NCBI RefSeq assembly: GCF_014873495.1 | Contig: NZ_JADBGF010000001.1 | Coordinates: forward strand, 8,494,001 to 8,558,000 | DNA: 64,000 nt | From: Streptomyces stelliscabiei | GTDB lineage: Bacteria; Actinomycetota; Actinomycetes; Streptomycetales; Streptomycetaceae | Direction: 5' to 3' | In this document: positions 8,641 through 16,624 of the stretch, in pieces | How positions within the stretch are numbered: the stretch's first letter is position 1 | Layout of the letters: each line of letters begins with the position of its first letter | The notes under the pieces: generated by a model | Told to the model about the DNA's origin: nothing | The model's database searches: none | The model's input: only the letters and a program-made list of their open reading frames with translations | Position numbers and translations under genes: made by a program

Positions 8641-9539
8641 GCCGCCACGACACCCCCCTCTCCTTCGGTTACGGCACCAACGGCCTCGCCGACCTCCGAC
8701 TGGACGACGCCCTCGCCCTCCTCGCCGACCTCGGCTACGACGGCGTCGGTCTGACGCTCGACCACATGCACCTCGACCCGCTCGCCCCCGACCTCGCCGC
8801 CCGCACCCGACGCCTCGCCCGCCGACTGGACGCCCTCGGCCTGACCGTCACCGTGGAGACCGGCGCCCGCTATGTGCTCGACCCGCGCCGCAAACACGGC
8901 CCCACGCTGCTGGACGCCGACCCCGACGACCGTGCCCGCCGGGCCGACCTGCTGCTCCGCGCCGTACGCATCGCCACCGACCTCGGCGCCCACGCCGTGC
9001 ACTGCTTCAGCGGCGTCGCCCCGCCCGGCACGGACGAGGACACCGCCTGGAAACGTCTGCCCGACGCGCTCACCCCCGTCCTCGACGCCGCCACCGCCGC
9101 CGGCGTCCCCCTCGCGATCGAACCCGAACCCGGTCACCTCCTCGCCACGCTCGCCGACTTCCACCGCCTGCGCGAGACCCTCGGGGACCCCGCCGCCCTC
9201 GGCCTCACCCTGGACATCGGTCACTGCCAGTGCCTCGAACCCCTCCCTCCCGCCGACTGCGTCCGCGCCGCCGCGCCCTGGCTCCGCCACGTCCAGATCG
9301 AGGACATGCGACGTGGCGTCCACGAACACCTCCCCCTCGGCGAGGGCGAGATCGACTTCCCCTCCGTCCTCACGGCGCTGGCCGCCGTCGACCACCGAGC
9401 CCTGACCGTCGTCGAACTGCCCCGCCACTCCCACGCCGGCCCGCACTTCGCCGAGCAGTCCCTCGCGTTCCTCGAACGGTCCCTCGGCCTCCGCCTCGGC
9501 GCGACCGGCCGCACCACCCTTCCCGGGAGCACCCCGTGA
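8637..9539 (+). CDS. TIM-barrel sugar phosphate isomerase/epimerase of the Ebo-type cluster
   Basis: A 300-residue xylose-isomerase-like TIM barrel. The start ATG at 8637 overlaps the previous stop (ATGA). Recognisable barrel elements are FGYGTNGLADL at the N-terminus, LAIEPEPGH (metal-ligand Glu), LTLDIGHCQ (Asp and His), HVQIEDMRRGVHEH and TVVELPRHSH. There is no signal peptide, so it is cytoplasmic. It is coupled by overlaps to the cyclase before it and EboA after it. The substrate is unknown, presumably a product of the cyclase or the EboE/EboB enzymes. Confidence 0.84.
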   Translation: MSRHDTPLSFGYGTNGLADLRLDDALALLADLGYDGVGLTLDHMHLDPLAPDLAARTRRLARRLDALGLTVTVETGARYVLDPRRKHGPTLLDADPDDRARRADLLLRAVRIATDLGAHAVHCFSGVAPPGTDEDTAWKRLPDALTPVLDAATAAGVPLAIEPEPGHLLATLADFHRLRETLGDPAALGLTLDIGHCQCLEPLPPADCVRAAAPWLRHVQIEDMRRGVHEHLPLGEGEIDFPSVLTALAAVDHRALTVVELPRHSHAGPHFAEQSLAFLERSLGLRLGATGRTTLPGSTP

Positions 9540-10246
9540 TCCACCACCACACCCCGGCCGGACCGAAGGCCCACCCGGCGCACACCACCCCCGCCGACCT
9601 GCACCGCCACCTCGACGCCCATCTCACCGCCGGCGCCCGCACCTGGCTGGCACGGGCGCTCGACGAGGCCGCCGACCATCCGGGCACCCATGGCCCCCTC
9701 GCCGTCTGGGAGCTGCGCCTCGCCGAGGCCGGCCGGCGCTGCGGAACCGAACACGCCGACGCCGTCCGCGTCCTGATCCTGCACGCGGCCCGCGCCGACG
9801 CCGACGCCCTCACCCGGGTCTACGACCAGGGCACCGCCGACGAACGCAGAGCGGTGCTGCACGCGCTGCCCCACCTCGTGCCCGGCCCCGAGGCGCTGCA
9901 CCTCGTCGAGGACGCCCTGCGGACCAACGACACCCGTCTCGTCGCCGCCGCACTCGGCCCGTACGCCGCCCACCGTCTGGCCCCGCACCACTGGCGGCAC
10001 GCCGTGCTCAAGTGCCTGTTCACCGGAGTGCGCGTCGACGAGATCACCGACCTGGCCCGCCGCTCCCGCGGAGACGGCGAACTCGCCCGCATGCTCGGCT
10101 CCTTCGCCGAGGAACGCACCGCCGCGGGCCGTCCCGTACCCGAGGACCTGCACCGCGTCCTGGCCCTGACCGCGCCCCCACCGGCCGACGAGCACGACCT
10201 CGACAGCGCCCACGGCATCCACGGCACTCACGGCAAGGAGTCCTGA
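9536..10246 (+). CDS. eboA: EboA-domain protein
   Basis: A 236-residue helical protein starting at GTG 9536, which overlaps the previous stop by 4 bp. It contains the pattern expected of EboA: HLDAHLTAGARTWL at the start, then repeated helical segments (ALPHLVPGPEALHLVEDALR, WRHAVLKCLFTGV) like HEAT-type helices. EboA has no known enzymatic activity. In cyanobacteria ebo genes are needed for moving a scytonemin precursor to the periplasm. The identification rests on both the sequence pattern and its position before the TatD-like gene. Confidence 0.75.
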   Translation: MIHHHTPAGPKAHPAHTTPADLHRHLDAHLTAGARTWLARALDEAADHPGTHGPLAVWELRLAEAGRRCGTEHADAVRVLILHAARADADALTRVYDQGTADERRAVLHALPHLVPGPEALHLVEDALRTNDTRLVAAALGPYAAHRLAPHHWRHAVLKCLFTGVRVDEITDLARRSRGDGELARMLGSFAEERTAAGRPVPEDLHRVLALTAPPPADEHDLDSAHGIHGTHGKES

Positions 10247-11094
10247 TGCGCATCTTCGACCCCCACATCCACATGACGTCACGCACCACCGACGACTACG
10301 AGGCGATGCACGAGGCAGGCGTGCGCGCGGTCGTCGAGCCGGCCTTCTGGCTGGGCCAGCCCCGCACGTCGGCCGCCTCCTTCGTCGACTACTTCGACTC
10401 CCTGCTGGGCTGGGAGCCCTTCCGCGCCGCCCAGTACGGCATCGCCCACCACTGCGCCCTCGCCCTCAACCCCAAGGAGGCGAACGACCCGCGGTGCACA
10501 CCGGTGCTGGAGCGGCTGCCCCGCTATCTGCTCAAGGACGGGGTCGTCGCCGTCGGAGAGATCGGCTACGACTCCATGACCCCGGCCGAGGACCACGCGC
10601 TCGAACACCAGCTGCAACTGGCCGCCGACCACGGCCTGCCCGCCCTCGTCCACACCCCGCACCGGGACAAGCTCGCCGGGCTGCGCCGCACCCTGGACGC
10701 CGTACGGGCCTCGGCCCTGCCCGTCGAGCGGGTGCTGCTCGACCACCTCAACGAGACCACCGTCAAGGAGGCCAGGGACAGCGGCGCCTGGCTCGGGTTC
10801 TCCGTCTACCCGGACACCAAGATGGACGAGGAACGCATGGTCGCCGTCCTCAAGGAGTTCGGCCCGGAGAAAGTCCTGGTCAACTCCGCCGCCGACTGGG
10901 GCAGAAGCGACCCCCTCAAGACCCGCAAGGTCGCGGACGCCCTGCTCGCCGCCGGGTTCGACGAGGACGACGCCGACCTCGTGCTGTGGCGCAACCCCGT
11001 CGCCTTCTACGGACTCAGCGGCCGCCTCGCCCTGGACGTCACCGCCACGGACGCCACGCACGAGGGCAACAGCATCCTGCGCGGCGGTGAGTGA
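10246..11094 (+). CDS. eboB: TatD-family metal-dependent hydrolase (EboB-like)
   Basis: A 282-residue amidohydrolase-fold protein beginning MRIFDPHIHM, with the ATG sharing one base with the EboA stop (TGATG). All metal-site elements of the TatD fold are visible: His-x-His at residues 7 and 9, Glu in AVGEIGYDS, His in LVHTPHRDK, His in LLDHLNE and Asp in NSAADWGRSDP. It should be an active cytoplasmic phosphoesterase or nuclease-like hydrolase. The position between EboA and EboE is the usual one for EboB. Confidence 0.83.
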   Translation: MRIFDPHIHMTSRTTDDYEAMHEAGVRAVVEPAFWLGQPRTSAASFVDYFDSLLGWEPFRAAQYGIAHHCALALNPKEANDPRCTPVLERLPRYLLKDGVVAVGEIGYDSMTPAEDHALEHQLQLAADHGLPALVHTPHRDKLAGLRRTLDAVRASALPVERVLLDHLNETTVKEARDSGAWLGFSVYPDTKMDEERMVAVLKEFGPEKVLVNSAADWGRSDPLKTRKVADALLAAGFDEDDADLVLWRNPVAFYGLSGRLALDVTATDATHEGNSILRGGE

Positions 11095-11097
11095 CCC

Positions 11098-12267
11098 GTG
11101 CGCTTCCGCCACCCCGACGGCTCCACCGTCCACCTCGCCTACTGCACCAACGTGCACCCCGCCGAGACCCTCGACGGCGTCCTCGCCCAGCTGCGCGACC
11201 ACTGCGAGCCCGTACGCCGCAGGCTCGGCCGCGACCGCCTCGGCATCGGCCTGTGGCTGGCCAGGGACGCCGCCACGGCCCTGGTGACCGACCCGTCCGC
11301 CCTGCGCGGCCTGCGCGCCGAACTCGACCGGCGCGGCCTGGAGGTCGTCACCCTCAACGGCTTCCCCTACGAGGGCTTCGGCGCCGAGGAGGTCAAGTAC
11401 CGCGTGTACCGGCCCGACTGGGCGGACCCCGAGCGCCTCGACCACACCACCTCCCTCGCCCGTGTCCTCGCCCGGCTGCTCCCCGACGACGTGACCGAGG
11501 GCACCATCTCCACCCTCCCCCTGGCCTGGCGCACCGCCTACGACGACACCCGAGCCGCCCGCGCCCACGCCGCCCTGCGCACTCTCGCCGAACGCCTCGA
11601 CGCCGTGGCCGAGCTGACCGGCCGCTCCATCCGCGTCGGCCTGGAACCCGAACCCGGCTGCACCGTGGAGACGACCGCCGACGCCATCGGCCCGCTGACC
11701 GCCCTCGGTCACGACCGCATCGGTGTCTGCGTCGACACCTGTCACCTCGCCACCTCCTTCGAAGACCCGCACACCGCCCTGGACGCGCTCACCCGAGCCA
11801 GCGTCCCCGTCGTCAAATCCCAGCTCTCCGCCGCCCTGCACGCCGAACACCCGCACCTCCCCGAGGTCCGCCAAGCCCTCGCCGCCTTCGACGAGCCCCG
11901 CTTCCTGCACCAGACCCGCACCCACCCCGCCGCCGGTCTGCGCGGCACCGACGACCTCGGCGAAGCACTCACGGGCGACGTGCTGCCCGACGCCTCCCCC
12001 TGGCGCTCCCACTTCCACGTCCCGCTCCACGCGGCCCCCGCCGCACCCCTCACCTCCACGCTCCCGGTCCTCAGGACCGTCCTCGCCCACCTCGTCGGCG
12101 GCCCCCACCCCCTCACCCGCCATCTGGAGGTCGAGACCTACACCTGGCAGGCCCTGCCACCGGAGCTGCGCCCCGGCACCCGCGCCCAGCTCGCCGACGG
12201 CATCGCCGCCGAACTCGCCCTCGCCCGGGACCTGTTGACGGACCTCGGCCTCAAGGAGCTGCCATGA
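11098..12267 (+). CDS. eboE: Metabolite traffic protein EboE (TIM-barrel)
   Basis: A 389-residue TIM-barrel protein starting at GTG, 3 bp after the EboB-like stop. MRFRHPDGSTVHLAYCTNVHPAETLDG is broken here as MRFRHPDG and HLAYCTNVHPAETL, typical of EboE. GLEPEPGCTVE, GVCVDTCHLA and VEIETYTW-like VETYTWQALP supply the barrel's acidic and His residues. EboE has been linked genetically to metabolite export in cyanobacteria but has no assigned reaction. Its stop overlaps the next ATG by 4 bp, so translation is probably coupled. Confidence 0.82.
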   Translation: MRFRHPDGSTVHLAYCTNVHPAETLDGVLAQLRDHCEPVRRRLGRDRLGIGLWLARDAATALVTDPSALRGLRAELDRRGLEVVTLNGFPYEGFGAEEVKYRVYRPDWADPERLDHTTSLARVLARLLPDDVTEGTISTLPLAWRTAYDDTRAARAHAALRTLAERLDAVAELTGRSIRVGLEPEPGCTVETTADAIGPLTALGHDRIGVCVDTCHLATSFEDPHTALDALTRASVPVVKSQLSAALHAEHPHLPEVRQALAAFDEPRFLHQTRTHPAAGLRGTDDLGEALTGDVLPDASPWRSHFHVPLHAAPAAPLTSTLPVLRTVLAHLVGGPHPLTRHLEVETYTWQALPPELRPGTRAQLADGIAAELALARDLLTDLGLKELP

Positions 12268-13691
12268 GCCGGGACGGCACCGCCCCGCACCCCAACACCG
12301 CTTCCGCGCCCGCGTCCGGCCCTGCCCCTCTCCTCGTCCTGGACGTCGTCGGCCTCACCCCCCGTCTCCTCGACCACATGCCCCACCTCAAGGCCCTCGG
12401 ACAGTCCGGCTCCCGCGCCCCGCTCGGCACCGTGCTGCCCGCCGTCACCTGCGCCGCCCAGTCCACCTTCCTGACCGGCACGCTCCCCGCCGAGCACGGC
12501 ATCGTCGGCAACGGCTGGTACTTCCGCGAACTCGGCGACGTCCTGCTGTGGCGCCAGCACAACGGCCTCGTCGCCGGCGACAAACTCTGGGACGCCGCCC
12601 GGCGCGTCCACCCCGGCTACACGGTCGCCAACATCTGCTGGTGGTACGCCATGGGCGCCGACACCGACTTCACCGTCACCCCCCGTCCCGTCTACTACTC
12701 CGACGGCCGCAAGGAACCCGACTGCTACACCCGGCCCCCGGCCCTCCACGACGAACTCACCGACACACTGGGCACGTTCCCCCTGTTCCACTTCTGGGGC
12801 CCCGGCGCCGATCTCGTCTCCAGCCGCTGGATCATCGAGGCGACCCGCCACATCCTCCGCACCCGCCGCCCCGACCTGGCCCTGTGCTACCTCCCCCACC
12901 TCGACTACGACCTGCAGCGCCACGGCCCCGACGACCCGCGCTCCCTGAAAGCGGCCGCCGACCTCGACCGGGCCGTGGCACCCCTGCTCGACGACGCCCG
13001 CGCGCAGGGCCGAACCGTCGTCGCGCTCTCCGAGTACGGCATCACCCGCGCCGACCGCCCCGTCGACATCAACCGCGCCCTGCGCCGCGCCGGCCTCCTG
13101 GAGGTGCACACCCAGGACGGCATGGAGTACCTCGACCCGATGGCCTCGCGTGCCTTCGCGGTCGCCGACCACCAGATCGCCCACGTCTACGTACGCCGCC
13201 CCGAGGATCTGGACGCCACCAGGGAAGCACTCGCGGTCCTGCCCGGCATCGGTCAACTCCTCGACGACGAGGGCAAGAAGGCCCACCACCTCGACCATCC
13301 CCGCTCCGGCGAACTCGTCGCCGTCGCGGAGCCGGACGCCTGGTTCACGTACTACTACTGGCTCGACGACGACCGTGCGCCCGACTTCGCGCGCACCGTC
13401 GAGATCCATCGCAAACCCGGCTACGACCCGGTCGAGCTGTTCATGGACCCGCGCGACCCGTATGTGAAGCTCAAGGCGGCCACGGCACTGGCCCGCAAGA
13501 AACTGGGCCTGCGCTACCGCATGGCGGTCGTGCCGCTGGATCCCTCGCCTATTCGCGGCAGCCACGGCCGCCTGCCCGCGAGCGACGACGACGGTCCGCT
13601 CATCATCTGCTCCACCCCCCGAGCCGTCGGTGACCGTGTCGCGGCCACCGATGTGAAAGCACTCCTGCTCCGACTTGCCGGTCTCTCCTGA
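12264..13691 (+). CDS. Alkaline-phosphatase-superfamily protein (nucleotide pyrophosphatase/phosphodiesterase-like, EboF-like)
   Basis: A 475-residue protein of the type I phosphodiesterase/nucleotide pyrophosphatase fold. The N-terminal LLVLDVVGLTPRLL supplies the first metal Asp, TCAAQSTFLTG the Thr/Ser nucleophile region, and PHLDYDLQRHG the Asp/His ligands. The usual SDHG motif reads SEYGIT here, replacing two expected metal ligands with Glu and Tyr. No signal peptide is seen. It overlaps the EboE stop by 4 bp and is the last tightly coupled gene of the cluster. It may be a phosphoesterase with altered metal site or a non-catalytic carrier; the sequence does not decide. Confidence 0.8.
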   Translation: MSRDGTAPHPNTASAPASGPAPLLVLDVVGLTPRLLDHMPHLKALGQSGSRAPLGTVLPAVTCAAQSTFLTGTLPAEHGIVGNGWYFRELGDVLLWRQHNGLVAGDKLWDAARRVHPGYTVANICWWYAMGADTDFTVTPRPVYYSDGRKEPDCYTRPPALHDELTDTLGTFPLFHFWGPGADLVSSRWIIEATRHILRTRRPDLALCYLPHLDYDLQRHGPDDPRSLKAAADLDRAVAPLLDDARAQGRTVVALSEYGITRADRPVDINRALRRAGLLEVHTQDGMEYLDPMASRAFAVADHQIAHVYVRRPEDLDATREALAVLPGIGQLLDDEGKKAHHLDHPRSGELVAVAEPDAWFTYYYWLDDDRAPDFARTVEIHRKPGYDPVELFMDPRDPYVKLKAATALARKKLGLRYRMAVVPLDPSPIRGSHGRLPASDDDGPLIICSTPRAVGDRVAATDVKALLLRLAGLS

Positions 13692-13697
13692 CCGGTA

Positions 13698-13719
13698 CTC
13701 AGGACCCCCAGGTCCTGAC
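13698..13719 (+). terminator. Hairpin after Ebo-type operon
   Basis: CAGGAC / GTCCTG arms around a CCCCAG loop just after the stop, with further imperfect pairing outside. It may only attenuate, because another isomerase gene follows 60 bp later. Confidence 0.35.
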
Positions 13720-13777
13720 TGGTCACAAGTGAAGCACTCACCACTGACAACGCCCGCCCGTCCCAAGGAGTTCCAGC

Positions 13778-14824
13778 ATGAGCCGCACCTCCCAGCCCGA
13801 TCCCGAACTCACCCACCGCCTCAGCAGACGAGGCATGCTCGGCGTGGCCGCCGGCGCCACGGTCGCCGCCCTGCTGGGCACGGCCGCCCCCGCCCAGGCC
13901 GCGGGCGGCACCGAGGCGGCCGCCTCGGACCAGGGCGGCCGCCCCGTCCTCCCGCCCGGCCGCCTCGGCATCCAGCTCTACAGCCTCCGCGACAAGGTCT
14001 CCACCCTCGGCTTCGCCCCCGTCTTCGCCGAGCTGGAGAAGTACGGCTACGACGAGGTCGAGTTCGCCGGCTACACCCAGGGCTCGGCGGGCGCCATCAC
14101 CCTCACCCGGCTGAAGCGGCTGGCCCGCGACCACGGCCTGAACCCGATCGGCAGTCACGTCGGCTACTACGCGAGCGACCCGAACGCGTACACCTTTGCC
14201 CAGAACCTCACCAAGGTCCTCGATGACGCCCAAACCCTCGGCCTGAAGCACATCGGCACCGCCGCCGGCCCCTTCCGCTACGGCACGACCGTCGACGCGG
14301 TGAAGCGGGCCGCCCACGAGTTCAACACCTACGGCGCGGCCGCCAGGGCGCGGGGCATGAAGTTCTACCAGCACAACCACTCCGAGGAGTTCTCCTTCGC
14401 CACCGACGACCCCAAGGTCCGCCTCTACGACGTACTGCTCCGCGAGACCGACCCCGACCTCGTCTTCCTGGAGATGGACATCTTCTGGGCGTACGTGGCC
14501 CAGTTCCGTTTCTCCAAGCGGCCCGACGGCACCGCCGCGCCCTTCGAGCCGCTCGACTACGTCACGCGCCGCCCGGACCGCTACCCGCTGTTCCACGTCA
14601 AGGACGGCGAGAGCGACCCGTCGAACCCGTACGGCTACCGCATGACGGACGTCGGCGACGGCGACATCGACTACCGGAAGTTCATCTCGGCCGTCAACGA
14701 TCTGAAGGGGTCCCGCCGCGCCCACCACTGGCAGGCCGAGCACGACAACCCCGCCGAGTCCTTCACCTTCGCCCGCCGCTCCAGCGAGCACCTGCACTCG
14801 CTGCGGGAGAAGTGCGGCGAGTAG
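13778..14824 (+). CDS. Tat-exported sugar phosphate isomerase/epimerase (TIM barrel)
   Basis: A 348-residue TIM-barrel protein with a clear twin-arginine signal: LSRRGMLGVAAGATVAALLG, then APAQAAGG as cleavage region near residue 40. AAGGAG precedes the ATG. The mature part has LGIQLYSLRDKV, then barrel residues in KFYQHNHSEEF, VFLEMDIFWAYV and PLFHVKDGES. Related secreted proteins sit in sugar-oxidation loci. Here it directly follows the Ebo-type operon and ends at a bidirectional terminator. Export after folding suggests a cofactor or metal. The substrate is unknown. Confidence 0.85.
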   Translation: MSRTSQPDPELTHRLSRRGMLGVAAGATVAALLGTAAPAQAAGGTEAAASDQGGRPVLPPGRLGIQLYSLRDKVSTLGFAPVFAELEKYGYDEVEFAGYTQGSAGAITLTRLKRLARDHGLNPIGSHVGYYASDPNAYTFAQNLTKVLDDAQTLGLKHIGTAAGPFRYGTTVDAVKRAAHEFNTYGAAARARGMKFYQHNHSEEFSFATDDPKVRLYDVLLRETDPDLVFLEMDIFWAYVAQFRFSKRPDGTAAPFEPLDYVTRRPDRYPLFHVKDGESDPSNPYGYRMTDVGDGDIDYRKFISAVNDLKGSRRAHHWQAEHDNPAESFTFARRSSEHLHSLREKCGE

Positions 14825-14845
14825 AGGTCGAGAACGAGGACGCAA

Positions 14846-14885
14846 CGCCGACGCCCGGCTGGGATCTCCCAGCCGGGCGTCGGCG
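14846..14885. terminator. Strong bidirectional terminator between convergent genes
   Basis: An 18-bp perfect stem (CGCCGACGCCCGGCTGGG and its complement) with an ATCT loop lies between the convergent isomerase and OFA transporter genes. It can serve both. Confidence 0.8.
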
Positions 14886-14899
14886 GAAACACTGCAGCG

Positions 14900-16288
14900 C
14901 TAGTCCGTGTCCCGGCTGATCGGCATCGGGTTGGCCGTCAGGCTTTTCGCCTTCGGCCGGCCCGGTGGGGTCAGGAAGAGGGCGATGAACGCGGCGAACA
15001 GTGAGATCGAGCCCGCCAGGGTGAATGCCCCGTTGTGGCCCCAGTTGTCCACCACGACCTTTCCCATACCGGCGCCGAGCAGGCCGGACACGAGCTTGGA
15101 GCTGTAGACCAGCCCGTAGTTGGACGCGTTGTTGTTCTCGCCGAAGTAGTCCGCCGTCATCGCCGCGAACATCGGGAAGATGGCGCCCCCTCCGAACCCG
15201 GAGATGCTGGAGAAGAGCAGGAACAGCGGCAGGTTCTTGAGGTCGGCGGACCACAGGATTCCGTACTGCGAAAGGCCGAGGACGATACAGACGAAGATCA
15301 GGCAGCGCTTGCGTCCGTAACGGTCCGACAGCCAGCCGATCACACCCCGGCCGGTGCCGTTGACGATGGCCTTCATCGACATGGCCGTCGCGACGATGCC
15401 GCCGGCGAAGCCGGCCTCCTCGCCTATGTCGACCTGGAAGGCGATGCCGAAGATGTTCACGCCCGAGGTGCACAGCAGGCAGAACCACATCAACGCGACG
15501 CGCCCGGTCCGCCAGGCCTCCCCGGGGGTGTACTGCCTCACGGCCGGCGGGTTCATCGCCAGTGCGCGACGGGCCCGCGGGTCGTCCGGCGGTCGCAGCG
15601 GGTCGACCTCGGCAGGCCACCAGTTCTTCGGCGGGTCCCGGAAGAAGTAGCCGGCCACGGCCACCGTCGTGGCCAGGAGAAGGCCGACCGAGACGAGGAC
15701 CCAGCGGAAGTTCGTCAGGTCCATGTAGTTGGTGAAGAGGAAGACGAACGGCACGGAGCCGTAGGCGAAACCGCCGTTGACGAAGCCGGTCTTGCCTCCC
15801 TTGCGCTCCGGATACCACTTGCCGACCATGTTCACGCAGGTCGCGTACACCATGCCCGCACCCATACCGCTGAACATGCCGAACCCGACGTACGCGACGA
15901 TCACATGCGGCGCGAACGCGAGGGACAGATAGCCGAGCAGCGTGCCGAGTGCGCCGAGCATCATCGCCCAGCGGGCGGGCAGTTTTCCGCTCTCCCTGAG
16001 CTTTCCGGCGGGGAAGGCCACGGCCGCCTGGAAGAACACCCAGACGCCCAGCATCCAGAAGATGTGCCCGTCGTTCCAGCTGTGTGCGATGTGCAGCGTG
16101 TCCTCGGCCGACGCGAACGCGTACTCGGCCGAGCTGATGCCCATCATGCCGATCCACGGCAGGATGACCATCCACTTGCGCCGACGGCCCATGATGTCGA
16201 TATCGGTCTCACCGAGCCGATACACACGGCCGTTCCGGTCCGTCACCTCCCTGTAGGGGACGGGTGTCGAGATGTCGGTGGTAGTCAT
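14900..16288 (-). CDS. OFA-family MFS transporter (oxalate/formate antiporter-like)
   Basis: A 462-residue, roughly 12-segment major facilitator. Membrane segments begin with WMVILPWIGMMGISSAEYAF. Family hallmarks are WPAEVDPLRPP after a long loop, DRYGRKRCL in the central loop, and GMVYATCVNMVGKWYP. OFA members exchange oxalate for formate or carry small carboxylates. ATG 16288 is preferred, with AAGGGG upstream; an in-frame GTG four codons earlier is also possible. It is encoded on the same strand as the acyl-CoA synthetase, formyl-CoA transferase and TPP decarboxylase genes, which supports a role in small dicarboxylate (probably oxalate) uptake. Confidence 0.85.
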   Translation of the reverse strand: MTTTDISTPVPYREVTDRNGRVYRLGETDIDIMGRRRKWMVILPWIGMMGISSAEYAFASAEDTLHIAHSWNDGHIFWMLGVWVFFQAAVAFPAGKLRESGKLPARWAMMLGALGTLLGYLSLAFAPHVIVAYVGFGMFSGMGAGMVYATCVNMVGKWYPERKGGKTGFVNGGFAYGSVPFVFLFTNYMDLTNFRWVLVSVGLLLATTVAVAGYFFRDPPKNWWPAEVDPLRPPDDPRARRALAMNPPAVRQYTPGEAWRTGRVALMWFCLLCTSGVNIFGIAFQVDIGEEAGFAGGIVATAMSMKAIVNGTGRGVIGWLSDRYGRKRCLIFVCIVLGLSQYGILWSADLKNLPLFLLFSSISGFGGGAIFPMFAAMTADYFGENNNASNYGLVYSSKLVSGLLGAGMGKVVVDNWGHNGAFTLAGSISLFAAFIALFLTPPGRPKAKSLTANPMPISRDTD

Positions 16289-16411
16289 GACGGATTGCAC
16301 CCCTTGTGTCGAAAGAGCTGGCCAGCGCCCCCTGTCCCATTCCTTTCGTGCTTTCGGGGTCGGGGGCGGTCCCAGGCCGCCCCCTCCTCGATCACCTCAT
16401 CGCCCGCCCCC

Positions 16412-16624
16412 CAGCAACCCCGCGGCCCGCGCCCACCGAGCTGTGTCGTGCCCGGGGGCAACCCCCGGACCCCCGGCCGGGTGCCGGTGCGCCCGTGCCG
16501 CTCACAGCAACCCCGCGGCCCGCGCCCACCGAGCTGTGTCGTGCCCGGGGGCAACCCCCGGACCCCCGGCCGGGTGCCGGTGCGCCCGTGCCGCTCACAG
16601 CAACCCCGCGGCCCGCGCCCACCG
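16412..16624. repeat. 93-bp tandem repeat (two full copies plus a 27-bp part) spanning the acyl-CoA synthetase 3' end
   Basis: Copies start at 16412, 16505 and 16598 with exact 93-bp spacing. The third copy is the final coding part of the minus-strand synthetase gene (residues RWARAAGLL and stop), diverging after about 27 bp. Each full copy contains a GGGGGTTGCCCCC-type hairpin. It looks like tandem duplication of the gene's end plus its 3' flank, giving the transcript two repeated terminator-like hairpins. The rest of the 300-bp gap up to the OFA gene shows nothing else recognisable. Confidence 0.9.

Noticed and set aside
16412..16624. Direct repeats as a CRISPR array
   Set aside because: Units are contiguous 93-bp copies without unique spacers and derive from the neighbouring gene's 3' end.
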